A stretch of DNA of 64,000 bases, from the NCBI RefSeq assembly GCF_901709675.1, contig NC_051108.1, forward strand, positions 558,001 through 622,000, read 5' to 3'. Numbering within the stretch: position 1 is the stretch's first letter; each line of letters begins with the position of its first letter. Below are positions 51,831-64,000 of the stretch, one piece after another. The position numbers were made by a program, and so were the translations under genes. Under the pieces are notes generated by a model. It was not told where the DNA came from. It did not search any database and saw nothing but the letters and a program-made list of their open reading frames with translations. The stretch comes from Syngnathus acus (lineage: Eukaryota > Chordata > Actinopteri > Syngnathiformes > Syngnathidae).

Positions 51831-54094
51831 AGGGGGGAGGGCGGGGACGCAGAGGGAACCCCCCCCCCCGGGCGTACGTCACACGTGCCAATATCACATT
51901 TCCAAGTAAGCACTTGAGCTCCAAGCTGGCCACTTTTGGGGACTGGACACACAGACGTGCAGTTGTGTGCAAACAGGAGGCGGCTGTGTCCGCGGCAGAC
52001 CGGAAAGAGCTCCGGATTGGTTGCCGTGCCGACGACGGTGACACCCGCCGTGCCTCGTCACCGACGTGCCGGCTCCGCATATGATAGGAAACGGCACCCA
52101 GAAAAAGAAAAGGGACCAATGGACACTGGTGGGAAAAGGCCTCAAAGAACGCTCGGTGCTCTGGCGGTGCGCCGTGGCCAGTTTTGCTTGACTTCTGGCG
52201 TACTATACTCAGTGCAAGTGCACCACCATAATTTTTTTATACATATTTTATAATACTTTGCATTAGCTGCCCGCAAACGACGGCGGCAGTTACCGGTTGA
52301 TCCGACTCGTGGTGACGCTGGCGTCATGAAATAGCACATAAGGAAAAAATAGAAAAAATGTTTACACTCATTTATTGTACTTGTTTTCTACGACCCGAAA
52401 TCCCCGGCGATCACTTGATGTGATTCTTCAACCTACAGTGGAAGCGAGCGTTTTGTTGATGAGCAGTATTTCAATGTCTGGACATGTATCTGCAATGTAT
52501 GACTCTGTTACCCCGTGTAGATTAAAATCTATTTTTGAATTCACTTGTAATTGTCCTCCCTTTTATAAAACAGACCATGAAAAGGGGCCGTTTGTCAATA
52601 CTGTTGGCGCCATCTGTTGGACACTTTGTGAACCAACATCAAGTTGGATTTGGGTTAGCTATGCGTCCCATTTTAAGGCCATCGGTCGTTTTGTTGCCTT
52701 TTCATTTTTCTTATTTACATCCGTCTTGGCAATCTTGCACAAGGCGACTTTTGTTTGAGGCCTCATCAAACATTTGAGGGTCTGCTAAAGAGTCCTCGCT
52801 TGGGCTAACATTGATGCAATTGTCTTATTTCATAATAAGACGGGGGGGGGGGGGAATAATGAAGGTAAATGATGCCTGTGATGTGGCTTGATGAAAACAA
52901 ACAGTTTCCTTTCATGTGAATCATCACAAAGACAAATTCACAGATTTGGCCGGCCACATTTCCAAGGAGGAACAAAAAAGGCGGCCAAGAACCCTTCCGA
53001 TTTCTATGCTCCCACTGGCGCACGCGGCCAATTAACATCGTCTGCACAACGCTAATGGAATCTTGAGGGCTACTGGAAGTAAATAACGGCATTAAAAGGA
53101 AGCCTCGGGCCATTGTTTCCTGCATTGGGGCCGCCATATTCTCATGCTAATCGCATATTCCGCCTCGTTTTGTTTCCGCCTTAATGAATTCTGTGTTCTT
53201 TGCTACCTCGGACATTTGTGTAGGTGCTGGCAGAGAAACAAAGACATTCGTAAGGGCCTCCGTGTCACCCCCACAAACGCATCCCCGCGATTATTAAAGT
53301 AAACAGAAAATAGTGGGGGGGGGCTCGCTCGCAGCTGCAGGCACTCCAAGGCCGCGTTTGTACGCTGGCAGAAAGGAGCAAGCGACCCTCAAGACTTGGG
53401 CAAAAAAACATCATCTCATTATTTGGGCAGTCTCAAGAGCGAGGCGGCTAATCACGGCTTTGAAGACTCGGGATGCGTTTGCGCCGCGGACTCTTTGGCA
53501 GGAGATGAAATGTGCCGTGACAGGAAAAGAGGGCCAGACAACTCTGGGCCACCGGGCCGCACGTGGCCCGCGAGAGGGTTCGTTACGGCCACCCGTGCAA
53601 ATGTGACGACAACGCGTAAAAGCTCAGAGAAGCGGTCAGGTGCGTCTGGCCAATAGAGGGCGCCGACATGCCAAATAAGACAAAATGGAATCAAGAAAAT
53701 ATTGCAAAAAATATGATGGAAGATGGTTTTGTAGGAGCAAATTGAGCACTTGAAGGCAAGTCAGACATGAGCAAGTGGCAAAGTGGCACTTACTTGCTCT
53801 GGAGAGCTCCTCTGGTGCCACTTGTTTATTCATCAGCGTCCCAGTCCAAATAGAAAGGCAGCAAGCGGAAAGACAAGACAGAACGGAGCAAAGTGTCAAA
53901 TTCATGAAGACAAAAAGAATCCAAATGTGAGCCGTACCTCGAAGGAGTCACTTGGAGCCAGAATACTGCAGGCGCTGGATGATGAATTGGACAGAGAGAA
54001 ATTGTTGTCTGTGTCGGTCAATGTGAGGCAAAAAGGGGGCCGGTCCAACCTGTCGCTTGGCCGCGCCCCTTGATTTTTAAAGGGCCTCGCGTGC
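51831..54094 (+). other. jdp2 3' UTR and intergenic DNA before prox2
   Basis: A likely jdp2 polyadenylation signal is ATTAAA at 52521-52526. The remainder to the prox2 promoter contains a G tract near 52842-52854 and no recognised gene. In human, BATF follows JDP2; no BATF frame is present here. Confidence 0.5.
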
Positions 54095-54174
54095 GGCGAG
54101 TCGAGTCACAGCTCCAGTCCGCCAGCCATCCTCCCAAGACGTCTCCCTGAAGACAACAAACAGGTGGACATCAG
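54095..54174 (+). other. prox2: Candidate prox2 non-coding first exon
   Basis: Preceded by a TA-rich TATA-like block (GATTTTTAAAGGG near 54072) and closed by a donor (ACATCAG then GTAGGACTC, edge 54174). The coding exon begins with acceptor CCTAATCCAG at 54300, so an upstream exon is required. Confidence 0.4.
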
Positions 54175-54301
54175 GTAGGACTCGCTTTCAACACAACCAT
54201 TTTTTTTTTTTTTGGAGTTCATCATGATGCAAATGTGCCCCCGCATCACTTAGATGGCGCTTTGTTTGCATTTAGCAGCGCTTGATTGATCCTAATCCAG
54301 C

Positions 54302-56222
54302 ATGAATGTGAGCATGTGGAGCAACGACATCTTTTGGCTGGACCAACTGGCTCCTTTTGAGCTCCGTCCCACTCGGGCAAAATCTCAAGACGCCTTCGAC
54401 GAGACGAGCGGGACGCCGCGTCTCTGCTACGCATCTCCCGCCGCCAAACGGAGCGGCCGTCCGGCCAAGCGAGCCCGGGTGGAAGATATCCTGAGCTGTT
54501 CGCCTGTTGGCGAGATGAAACAAGACCCGGTCCAGAGAGCGGAGGGAAGCCGGAAGCCGGCTCTCTTGACAACTCTTCCGGAAGAGCCGCGGCCGACGTG
54601 GAACGGCTCTCCACATGCAAACTTAAGGGATGGCGACTCTTGCGAAACCACAAGTGGCACAAAGTCAGGCAACTTTTCACTCGAGCCGGAAAAAGCAATG
54701 GCCGACGTTTTCAAGTACGAACTCTCCAGAGCCGTGAGTCACAGCGTCGACTCGCTTTTCAAAAGCATGCCGCTGATACGGGTGGCCGACGGGTCTTCGA
54801 GGGGTCCGCGCCGGGTGCTCGACGTTCAAACCGAGGCGCTGTCTCTGGTGGTACGAGGACCTCGAGAGGAAGCGCCAAAGTCGCTCAAAGTCCGATCCGA
54901 GGCGGAGTCCGGATCGACTGAGGTGCCGAGTGTTTGCTTCCCGCGCGTCAAGATGGAGTCAAGCGGCCTTCTCAAGAATCATCGTTACAGCCTCAACGTA
55001 TCCTTCCATGTTGACCACATAGGTAGGGCCTTTGGCTCACCTGGTGAAGAAAAGTGGGACAGAACTTGGGTGCATTGCCAACAATTTTTAAGTCCCACTT
55101 TTAAAAGTACATCACCTATCTGTCATTTATAACGAAGCACTTTGGGGAAAACAAAGACTTGTGCAAAAACAAAGAGGCATAGCGTGCTTGCTTCAAGCAC
55201 TGCCACTTTCATTTAAAACTGGGACATTAAATGACAATTAGTATAGTTCGAGCCCAAAATGTTTAAGCAAGCCACATAGTCAAAGGTCCACTAGCCTAAT
55301 GCCAACATGACGACGCAAAATGCCACCGGAAATGAGCACACACAAAAAAAGAAAAGTCAAAACCAGTGTGGTCCTTACCTGTGGGCCACTTAGGAGGGTT
55401 TGACCACGCAGCATCTGAAAAAAGCCAAGCTGATGTTCTTCTATGCGCGCTATCCCAGCTCGCCGGTGCTGAAGATGTGTTTCCACGATGTGCAGGTGAC
55501 AGTGAACGCCGCCGCGCTGCTCTTCTCATTTCACGGAAGGACACAGCAAAAGCGTTTGACCATCTCACTTACCCACCCGCTGCTCGCAGTTCACACGCTG
55601 CATCGGCTCCCAGCTCATCAAGTGGTTCAGTAACTTCCGCGAGTTCTACTACATCCAGATGGAGAAGTTTGCACGGCGCGCCGTGGCGGAGGGGCCGGCC
55701 GACGCGGTGGCGCTGTCTGTGGGCAGAGAGTCGCAACTTTTCAGAGCCCTCAACGTGCACTACAACAAAGGCGGCGACTTCCAGGTGAGCTTGAGGCTTT
55801 CCGTGTTGAAATGTCCCCCCCCCCCCCCCCCCCATTTTGCTGTCTACATGTGTCGCTGCACCGTTTGTGTTCAAATGGCAGTTTTCAAGGCAAATTCTTT
55901 TCGCAAACAAGAAAAGTTCAAAGTCTTGCGAAACGACAAACAATATGATTACAAGTGCAGTTACTCAGCTAGTCATTTGCTTTGTTGGCACTTACCTTGA
56001 TTTACAACGGCTGCTTTCGAATATGAGAAATGTCAGAGATGTCTACGCTACTGCCTTTCAAAGCAGGTCCCCAATGGCTTCCTCCAAGTGGCAGAGATTA
56101 CACTGCGGCAATTCTACACTGCCATTTCCACGGGAAAGGACCGAGAACCGTCCTGGAAGAAGGCCATCTACAAGGTCATCTGTAAGCTGGACGCCGACGT
56201 CCCGGCCCAGTTCAAGACTTAG
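54302..56222 (+). CDS. prox2: Prospero homeobox protein, PROX2-like
   Basis: Homeo-Prospero transcription factor. Exons: 54302-about 55027, 55394-55495, 55590-55784, 56067-56222. The three downstream exons are phase-consistent and encode the homeo-prospero domain: HLKKAKLMFFYARYPSS, SQLIKWFSNFREFYYIQMEK, ALNVHYNKGGDFQ, SWKKAIYKVICKLDADVP. The first exon starts one base after its acceptor (MNVSMWSNDIFW). It keeps short PROX motifs: AKRARVEDIL, FKYELSRAVSHSVDSLF, TEALSLVVRGP and RVKMESSGLL. If it ends at the phase-compatible donor after 54997 the protein has 382 residues, against about 590 for human PROX2, so the N-terminal part is short. Homology suggests it extends to VDHI near 55020, where the only good donor is out of phase. 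PROX2 rather than PROX1 is chosen from the neighbouring ylpm1 and the SVKMEQ-like segment. Confidence 0.85.
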
Positions 56223-57964
56223 GGCTGACATCTGCTTTGCCACAACGGCGACGTGGGCTTACTCGAGCGACTCGGGAGCATTCAAAATACGACACACAAA
56301 CAGTATTGGTCTGTCCCCATGTAACTTTTTTGCAGTCACTTTTTGCCACCTGCTGTCGACTAAAAATGACATCAGAGATGCCAGGTCTCGACAACCAATC
56401 ACGACTCAGCTTTACAAAACCGGTGAGCCGTGATTGGTTGGCAACTGCAATGTCATTTTCAGTCCACGGCAAGGGGCAAAATGGCTGCCGCCCCGCGGAG
56501 ACAATTTTTTCTTGTTAAATTCATCTTCCAGAGCACTGTTTCCACTAGTTGGGCTGCACAGAACATATGACACAGATTTTTGGGGGGGTAGACTTCCCCT
56601 TTAAGGTTGACATGGTAGATGTTTTTTGGAGACAATCATGACAAATACATTCAGATACATTTGTGTAATAAATGAGCAATGTTTGAAGCATATTAAATCA
56701 GAGTAAACATGATTTGGGAGGGTCAATGTTTTTACCAAATCCATGTTACATCGGTGTCAAATCACACACTTGTGAGAGTAAAATGTCGACTCCCGGATAT
56801 GCAAACACAGATGCATAGGTTTTTTTTTGTAATATATCAATAAATACTGTACTCGGTAGATTGACATACACAGCAGTTGCAACAAAAGATTGGACACTTG
56901 AAATGGGACAGTTTTACTAACCTGGGTGAGAGTTGCCCTTCATGGGGTCATCTAAGAGAAACACATTTTGCAGTAGACTGGCAGTCATTTCAATGTCATG
57001 CTCATCAACATTGGAAGTCAAGTACTGTGGCAGTCATAATTCCTGAAAGTAAAACCCATTCTGGGTTGGGAGATATTATTCATTCTCCAACATGACGGTC
57101 CGTTTTGCAAAAGAGAACCTTTTAATTGCCTTGCCTGGATAAATGTACAAAATGAAAAAAAAATTGGAAGCAGCATGTTTGCTGCATTCGATTTTTTGAA
57201 CTCATTTCCGAGATAGTGACTCGTCTCAACCAAACTAAACCTTGTTAGCAACAAAAGGACACAACTCTGTGCTTGTTGACTATTTAATGACAATTGAACA
57301 AAGTGACAATTAGGTTGGGCTGCCGTCCCTGCTCATACTTGCCTCAATCCAACATTCTCAACCTTTTTGAAAAGTAACTGTACAAAGTATGGCAAATATT
57401 GAGGTCTTATAAAGCCTTTTAAAGTTCTGTAGTTAAAGGCAAAAAATCTTGACAAGAAACAAAAAAGACAGGTGAAAAGGCAAAGTGCCGGAAATGGATC
57501 GGAAGCTCACATTGTTGCGGCAGCGCAATCAAAGAAAAACATCAGCATTTTCTCCTCCATACTCACCACGGTGAATCCAAGTTGCTTCGTCTCTTCTCAA
57601 GTCTTTAGGTCTCGACAGACGCTTCACGACAATCCAATGACAAAATGGAAGATTCCAACAAGTTTGTTCCTCTGGCTTTTGGGGGCGGAAATGCTGCATA
57701 AAACAAGTGAGTCTTGGTGACGGAGGGGAGACTCCTGCTTCCCAGCTCAGTGTTCAAGCGTGATGACGAGCGTGCCCTACAATAACACGCTACATTCAAG
57801 GCAGCGGCGTCATGGGAGGGAATTAGACCTAAGGGAAAGGAAGCAGACATTTGCAACAAGAGGATAGATAAAGCAATCAATACAGGAGAGTGAAAATGTA
57901 CCGGTGAGGTTCGGTCCATCAATTGAATTTAAAAACAAAAACGGATGTGACTGCAAATTGGCCA
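56223..57964 (+). other. prox2 3' UTR and spacer to ylpm1
   Basis: AATAAA at 56667-56672 is a likely prox2 polyadenylation signal and another lies near 56839. The rest is AT-rich with no recognised gene. prox2 and ylpm1 are convergent. Confidence 0.5.
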
Positions 57965-58500
57965 AGTGTGTGAAATTTTATTGTTTCCGTACATGGTCCG
58001 AGAAACAAACAAACAAACGGTTACAGATATAAAACATCAAAAAGGCCCGTCTGAATACACAACTACCAGAATGCGGACCTAAAAATCCACCTAAAAAAAA
58101 AGCGATCCTGGTCAAGGAGAACAAAAGAATTGATTGAAGAGTCTCCTGTTTTAGCGTCCCGACATCTGCAAAACAAAACAACCCGGTTGGAGATTTGGAA
58201 CAGTCCGACCGAGTCTTTGTGATGCTCAAGTGTGATGGATCGATTATTGGTGGAATTCATTTGAAAATGAAATCACGAGCGACTGACATGAACTTGCGTT
58301 GAGGTTTTACGATCCTCTCCATCTTAGCGCCAATCACAGCCTCCTTTTTGCGGCGGGCGTCAATCAATTGGCGATTTTTTACCCATTTTCACAATTGTTC
58401 AGAAAGGCTGAAATACATGACGACTGTACGCAATGTTAGTTCGAAGAAAGCCGTACATACCTTCAAGTCCAACAAACAAAAGAGCGACGGTGGTGACGCT
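57965..58500 (-). other. ylpm1: ylpm1 3' UTR, possibly spliced
   Basis: A minus-strand AATAAA at 57977-57982 probably ends ylpm1. Within the UTR a strong donor (CTTGAAG then GTATGTACG, edge about 58464) lies about 37 bases after the stop, and a strong acceptor (GTTTTGTTTTGCAG) ends near 58164. An intron here would be close enough to the stop to escape nonsense-mediated decay. Confidence 0.4.
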
Positions 58501-61500
58501 TCAGAAATATTTTGTACGGTTGAGCGCTTTCTGTGCAAGGCGCCCGCTATCGTCTGTAATTTTTTCCCAGTCCGTTTGGCCCACCACAAAGCCGATCGCA
58601 CGCTTGCGGTCGGCGTCTTTTTGCTCTTCCAGATCGGCCCACCGCACCTTCCAAAAAAGACAAGAACATTTAGCGTGACATCACAATCAAGTGAACAAAA
58701 ACGTAAAGTGGTGCCTTGCAACTTTTGAAAAAAATGATGCATGACTGGAGCTCGGCGAGCGTCCGTATTAAAAGCCAGGCGGGTCAAAGCGAGTCACGGG
58801 GGCCCATTTACCCTTTTCTTCCCGGGCTGAGACTTGCGGGTGGCGTAGTCATCGGGCAGCTGAAGGTAGTCCTCCATGCCTGCCATGTGAGCGGCGTCAC
58901 GCTTCCTCTTGCTGCCAATCCCCAAACCGTCCAGCTTGTCTGAAGAAACGCACCGTGGCTGTTCAGGTCACGGCCGACAAGAACCGGGCCGGCCGGGCAT
59001 TTATTGGTGAAGCGCAAAATGGCTCGGCGAGCTGCTGACGCTCCTAGCTGCTGCTTTGACGTAACGACACATCGCCGATGAAAATGTCAGCGTTCGTTTG
59101 AGACGGTTAGCAGATTTCCCTCAAATCCTCAATCTGTTGTTAGCACTTTTCGTTTCGCTCTCTGAGTTTGCGCCAAAGGCTGCTCGAGGGTTTTCAGACA
59201 TGCTAAATTGTCTCTTGCAAAACGTTGGTGAGCCACTGGCCAAGAATCGCTTACGGAAACAGCAAAGGCCAAGTTGGCCATTGCTTTTTTTTTTTTTTTT
59301 TTTATTAACACTGCATCACACGCATGAAGTGAACTTACCGAGTTTTGCTTCCGACGTGTCCATCTCCCATTTGCTTTTTGGAATGTAGCCCTGGATTGTG
59401 TAAAGAGACACTGCAGAAGTTAAACATCTCGGCAAGGCAAAACGAGGCAGACAGGAGAGAGAAAGAAAAGGGTTAGCTGCTGCAAAAGAAAAGACCACAC
59501 TCGTTTATGAGGTCAAGTGAAAGGGCTGCAAACTAGCAGATGGTACGAAAACAATATCAACTCAGACAAATTAATCATCATAATTTGCTGACACGAGTGC
59601 GCAAGTCCATGCTAACGTCAAATACTGCATGGGACTTGTCTTTTTTGTACTTTCAAAATATTTGTTGCTCATTTATTGAATATAATAAAACACATTATGA
59701 GGCATGTGCTAGACATTGTTGACATTTGTGCAAGTTATGAGTTTTGGGAAAACAAGTGTTCTGGTGCAGCCGACTGACCTCGAGGGCCACATCGGCAACA
59801 TTGGTGGACAAACATTGACAAGGTTTCAAAGGGGCAATTTTGCCTCACTCCTTTCAAGACAGACACAAAATGCCCCAAATAAAATTCACCTTTTTTTTTT
59901 TTTAACTTTGTATAACTGCCAGGAGTAGTTTTTGAACCCAGTCACACACCTTGATGGAATTTGTTCACCTTTTAAAGCCTAAAAATATGTTTTGAAAATA
60001 TGTTTTGAAAATAGAGTGGCACAGAGTAGGGCAATACATGAACATGTATGTAAAACTATATATATATATAAGTAAACTAATATTTAAACATTTTTGAGTG
60101 AACAAGCGCATTTTGAGTGGCCGACATTTATGCTCCACGGACATTCGGACACGCGTCACCAACAAAATGAGTTTTTTAAGTATATATATATAAAAAAAAA
60201 AAAAATCTGATTTCTGATTTTAAAAGCAGACTTTGCAGTTTTGAGAAAACAACAAAAACAACATCAACAACAGTTTCTGTTTGTATAAGGTGACAGCAAA
60301 ATATTTTTCAAACGATCATTTGCACACAGCACTGAAAATGTTCGTGGGCAGATGATTGAACAATAAAGAGTTAACGACATGCAATAGCGATATTTTATGG
60401 CTGCACTTGGAAAAGCACCGTTCAAAGATGCCATTCGCAGCGTCTCGTCAGATAAATTGACCACCATTTTTGAAAATTGATTGAATATTTAAAAGTAAAA
60501 ACATCCCACAGAGTTGGCGTTGCGGATCCAGTGCGGCTATATTCAAATCTCGCTAGCGCTAGCACGTGGAGGATAGAAAAATATTCAAGATCATTTTCAC
60601 ATTGGACATCATTGTCTCATCTTTTGTGTTCATTGCTCAATTAGGTCAAGGAAATAATGTAAACAGAGGTTACGCAACACAAGGAGGCTCCAAAGTGGAG
60701 CCATCTTTCCAGATGGATGAAAAAATGCAAAGTGGGCAATATGCATGTGCAAGGCTGCTATGTATGAAAAGTTACAATGGGCGGAAAGTACAATGGCTGA
60801 GCCTCGGCTGAGGTCTTAACCCGTCCCCCTCATCTCATTTCTGACTAAAAATAACATTCGTATGTTTGCTCATAATCAGCTTGTTTGTTTATAGAAAGTT
60901 ACAGTATTTTTTTTCCCCCCAATGTATTTTTTAATGATTATTTTACTATTTGGCAGGACTACTAAATAGTTACTCGGCTGTCCAATAACTTGAAGCAAAG
61001 ATCTACGACTGTGTGACAAGAAAATGGGCAGTCGAAATACAAAAAATAAATACAAATAAAATGTCAGTGTTTCGATTCAAGTGATCAAAAGTTGATTTCA
61101 TCTTTCTGTAAAGCGCTTTTAAAGTTCCCGGCTTTAATTGACCCTTAATACACATTTAGCGCAATTAATTACACCAGTGAAATTGCTTTTGACTTTTTAA
61201 AACTAACGAAAGAGGCCGTCGTAATTATTGGTTACGCAACCTTTACATTGGGTTCTATTGAATTTAATCGGTCTGATGCTTTGCTCTTACGACTTTCAAG
61301 CTTTTCTGACACTCGGCAGTTGGTCCATTTTTCGGCAGGCTTAATTAGAGCATTTCGTTTTATTTTCCATGTTTGTGAACCAGGCTGATTATCATCCCCC
61401 CCCCCCCCCCCTCTTTTATTCGAGCACGGTGTTAATGTTCTAAACAACCTAGTTTATGTGCATATGTATGGATGCCGCCAATGCGAGAGTGCTTCATGTC

Positions 61501-64000
61501 CTACCCGATCCCCGTCTTCCTCCTCCTCTCTCTTGGCTTCCTTGGGCTCCTCCTCGGGATGGAAGTCCTCCATTTCCACCTGGCGGGGCGACCCGTTTTG
61601 AGTTGAAGGCGCAAGCGTGGCAAGGGAGAGCGGAGCGTGGAAGAGCTCACCTCCTCGATGGCGGCGTCCTGCAGCAGGGCTCGCACGTCCAAACGCACCA
61701 TATGACGAGGGGTGGACTCCCAGGTGTTGGACATCTGCATGAGGGGTGACACGAGGCGTCAAGCAATTGTGCTCGGGCCATTCAGTCATTTGCCATTTCA
61801 GACCTTGAGGATATCCTTCAGCGTGCGCGCGTGGGTGTTTCTCTTTGCGCAAGTGTGGGCGTCGGCGCTGATTTCGGCGATGTAGACCTTGACGGAACAC
61901 GGGCGTTCTCGACATGAGCGAAGGGAGAGGACGGACTTGTTTTTGTGGCTCTAAGAAAACAACGTACCTCAAAGCCTTTGGTTTTGGCAGCGCTCCAGAA
62001 CTGATCAAAATGCCCGACCCGGTTATTGATGGTGTCCAAGATGATGAAAGGGAAAAAGCCATCATCCAGGGTCTTCTTGAAGGTCTTGAGCATGCTGCCG
62101 CGGTAGGTGTCCTCCATCTCCGGCTCGTACTCGTACTCGAGGACCTGGAGGGGGAGGCGTCCGGTTGTCGAAGGCTTTGCAATTTTGATCAATTACAATG
62201 CCGAGCAATCGCATTCAAAAGCTGAGCATCGTGTGACGCAAGTGCCTTGGCATACAAATTGTTGAATTTTTCATTTAGACAAAAGGAGTGCTTTACCGCC
62301 ATCTTTGTGGCAATTGAGGTTGCATCATATTTGTAGGATTACCTTTTGCGCAACAGTCTCAACCCTGGAGTGAAATCCACTTTTTTTTTGGAGTCCTCAC
62401 CTTTCTTTTGACCCTTTTGCCCGTGTCTGGGTCTTTCTCGGTCTTCTCAACCTCTGTCATGAAGTAGTCATCCAAAACCAAAACTCTTGGTGGGGCGCCG
62501 CCACAGTCCACCTCTTTATCCTGAAGGGAGAAAGACGATCAGAAAGTTGCCCGTAAACACCAAAATGAAATTTTAAATAAAAAAATGAGCGTGCCACTCC
62601 TGACCCGTATGAGCTTTGCAACGTGGCTCTTTCCGCTGCCCGGGAGTCCTCTCATGATGACGACAATCTGTCACGACAGCGGCTTCGCAATGAGCATGAA
62701 AAAGAAAGCCACTTAGCCAGCAGAGACGCGGCGGCGGCATCAGATACCCTCTCGGGCCGCGTCAGCCTTCCGGGGGGCTTGAGAATATCGTCCACGTTCT
62801 TGATCTCGGGCTTCTTCTCCACAGCTGGCTGCGGCGTTGCCGAGGGGGGGCCTCGCTCCTCAGGGTAGCTTCTTCGGTCTAACGGACAACACGTTGACAA
62901 TTCCCAGCTCTCCTTAACAGGTGCAAGATTAAAATTGCTTTACCAAAGGGAGAGGAGGGATGTCCGTAGCGCTCGGGCCCTCCGCTGCCGCCGCGCTCGT
63001 GTCCGGTGCGCTCATAGGGTGGCGGCGGCCTTTCGTAGCCCGGCCTCCCGAAAGGGTCCTCCCGATCGCGGCTGCCGCTCCGGTCCCTCTCTCGAAAGTC
63101 CAGGTCTCGTTCCCGGTAGCCCGGACGATGAGGGGGCCTGCGTGGACGGAAAAGGCAGGTGAGTTCCGATCCGATGGCTTTTCGTCAAAGCGATACGTAG
63201 CCGTGCTGAGATACCTTTCGTCAACCATCAAAAGCGAGCTTGAATTTCAAAAAAACGATCCTACTACGCGGACGCAGCGGCAGAAGCCGAGGAGGCGCTA
63301 CCTATCGTCTCGATCTCTCGGAGGGTATCGTTCCCGCCCGAATCGTTCCCGTTCATATTCTTGCGGAGGGGTTTCTCTGTAGAATTCTCTTTCTCGACTG
63401 AACTCCAGGCGCTCCATGTAAGGGTCCGGTCGTCTGTCGTAATAGGGGTCCCTGCTGTAAGGATCTCGGAGAGGTTCTGAGAGCACAATGGGGAAAAAGT
63501 CCAAATGTGTCAAAAAAACAAAAAAATTCAACTTTGTCAATCAAAGGAGACACCCACCTTTTTCATAGCAGCGGTCCGGGTCGGGCCTCAACACAATCCT
63601 CTCACCATAAGCGATCCTCTCCACAGTGGTACCGGGTTCTGAAACATGTTACACGTATTGCGGCCATTGTGAAATAAAGACGGCTGGTTTGTTATACCGT
63701 GTCCGTGGGCGTAATCCACAGTCTTTGGAATCACCGTGGGCACAGACGCGGCGGGATTGGGATCCCAAGACTGCGATACGGCCGTCTGGGCAGATGAGCT
63801 CATGCCCTGCAAAGGACAACAATTGGAGTGCGGTCCAAACACCAGAGATGGCTTCGGTCATCAAATGTTTACCTTTAGCGCATTTCGGACTTCGGTCGGG
63901 ATCTCCAAACCCATAATCCCGGCGGGAAGGTCAGGTAAGGTGTCAACAATCGTGTGCTGAGAAGTAGGATCGGTTTTCACCTCCTGCTGCTCCCTGATCA
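58501..64000 (-). CDS. ylpm1: YLPM1 (ZAP3), YLP motif-containing nuclear protein, C-terminal 582 codons, partial
   Basis: Large nuclear protein that binds RNA and PP1 and carries a P-loop nucleotide kinase-like domain. Fifteen exons read in frame: 64000-63873 (partial), 63806-63698, 63638-63558, 63476-63302, 63137-62944, 62878-62748, 62667-62605, 62520-62401, 62144-61968, 61887-61804, 61734-61651, 61579-61505, 59390-59339, 58939-58812, 58647-58501. Arg/Glu/Tyr-rich repeats (RERFGRERYPPRDRDDR) precede NVDDILKPPGRLTRPER. Next come the Walker A motif RGLPGSGKSHVAKLIR, VLDDYFMTEVE, DDGFFPFIILDTIN and FDQFWSAAKTKGFE, then GYIPKSKWEMDTSEAKLD. The end is KRVRWADLEEQKDADRKRAI with C-terminus ALNRTKYF. 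It closely follows the human C-terminal half. The N-terminal YLP repeats lie right of the window. YLPM1 neighbours PROX2 in human too. Confidence 0.94.
59391..61504 (-). other. ylpm1: AT-rich ylpm1 intron
   Basis: The only large intron (2.1 kb) in this part of ylpm1. AT-rich, with a short TATA tract near 60058, a second near 60180 and a run of 16 C around 61395-61412. No exon-like or mobile sequence was recognised. Confidence 0.6.

Noticed and set aside
51831-54300. Expected BATF gene next to jdp2
   Set aside because: No bZIP basic-region frame was found on either strand in this interval, so BATF is not in the window.

Overview
The window reads as nuclear DNA of a teleost fish. The genes have many small phase-conserved exons with GT..AG introns and carry orthologues of human chromosome 14 genes. 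Introns are short, and the spacers hold many microsatellites and 3' ends of fish-type non-LTR retroposons. I infer a compact-genome bony fish; the sequence alone does not give the species.

Layout, left to right: daam1 (minus, coding 1-5461, its 3' end off the left edge, probable non-coding first exon near 12.4-12.6 kb); ppp1r13b/ASPP1 (minus, coding 14376-21938, possible first exons to about 24.4 kb); eif2b2 (minus, 25107-27475); tmed10 (minus, 28846-30738); fos (minus, 35219-36920); a divergent FOS-family paralogue (plus, 41003-42690); jdp2 (plus, coding 51174-51830, untranslated exons probably from about 46.8 kb); a prospero homeobox gene, best called prox2 (plus, 54302-56222); and the C-terminal part of ylpm1 (minus, 58501-64000, continuing off the right edge). 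All exon boundaries were read by hand from splice sites and reading phase. Apart from the one prox2 junction noted below, every gene closes in frame.

Biologically the window mixes housekeeping and cell-structure genes (daam1 formin, ppp1r13b p53/PP1 regulator, eif2b2 translation factor, tmed10 secretory cargo receptor, ylpm1 nuclear RNA/PP1 factor) with transcription factors. The centre is an AP-1 neighbourhood: two FOS-family genes arranged head to head about 4 kb apart, then jdp2 about 8.5 kb downstream. The interval between the two FOS genes holds a textbook immediate-early set of sites: two ETS+CArG serum response elements, several CRE-like sites, two MEF2 sites and two TATA boxes. This shared divergent regulatory region and the strongly diverged fos paralogue are the most interesting content.

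The rest is intron or intergenic DNA with simple repeats, including a (TA)n tract in the predicted fos 3' UTR, a long GGAA tract in a ppp1r13b intron, four perfect 22-bp repeats just upstream of the jdp2 start exon, tandem duplications of 60 and 27 bp, and recurrent (GGCC)n runs. No tRNA, rRNA, CRISPR or intact transposon gene was seen.
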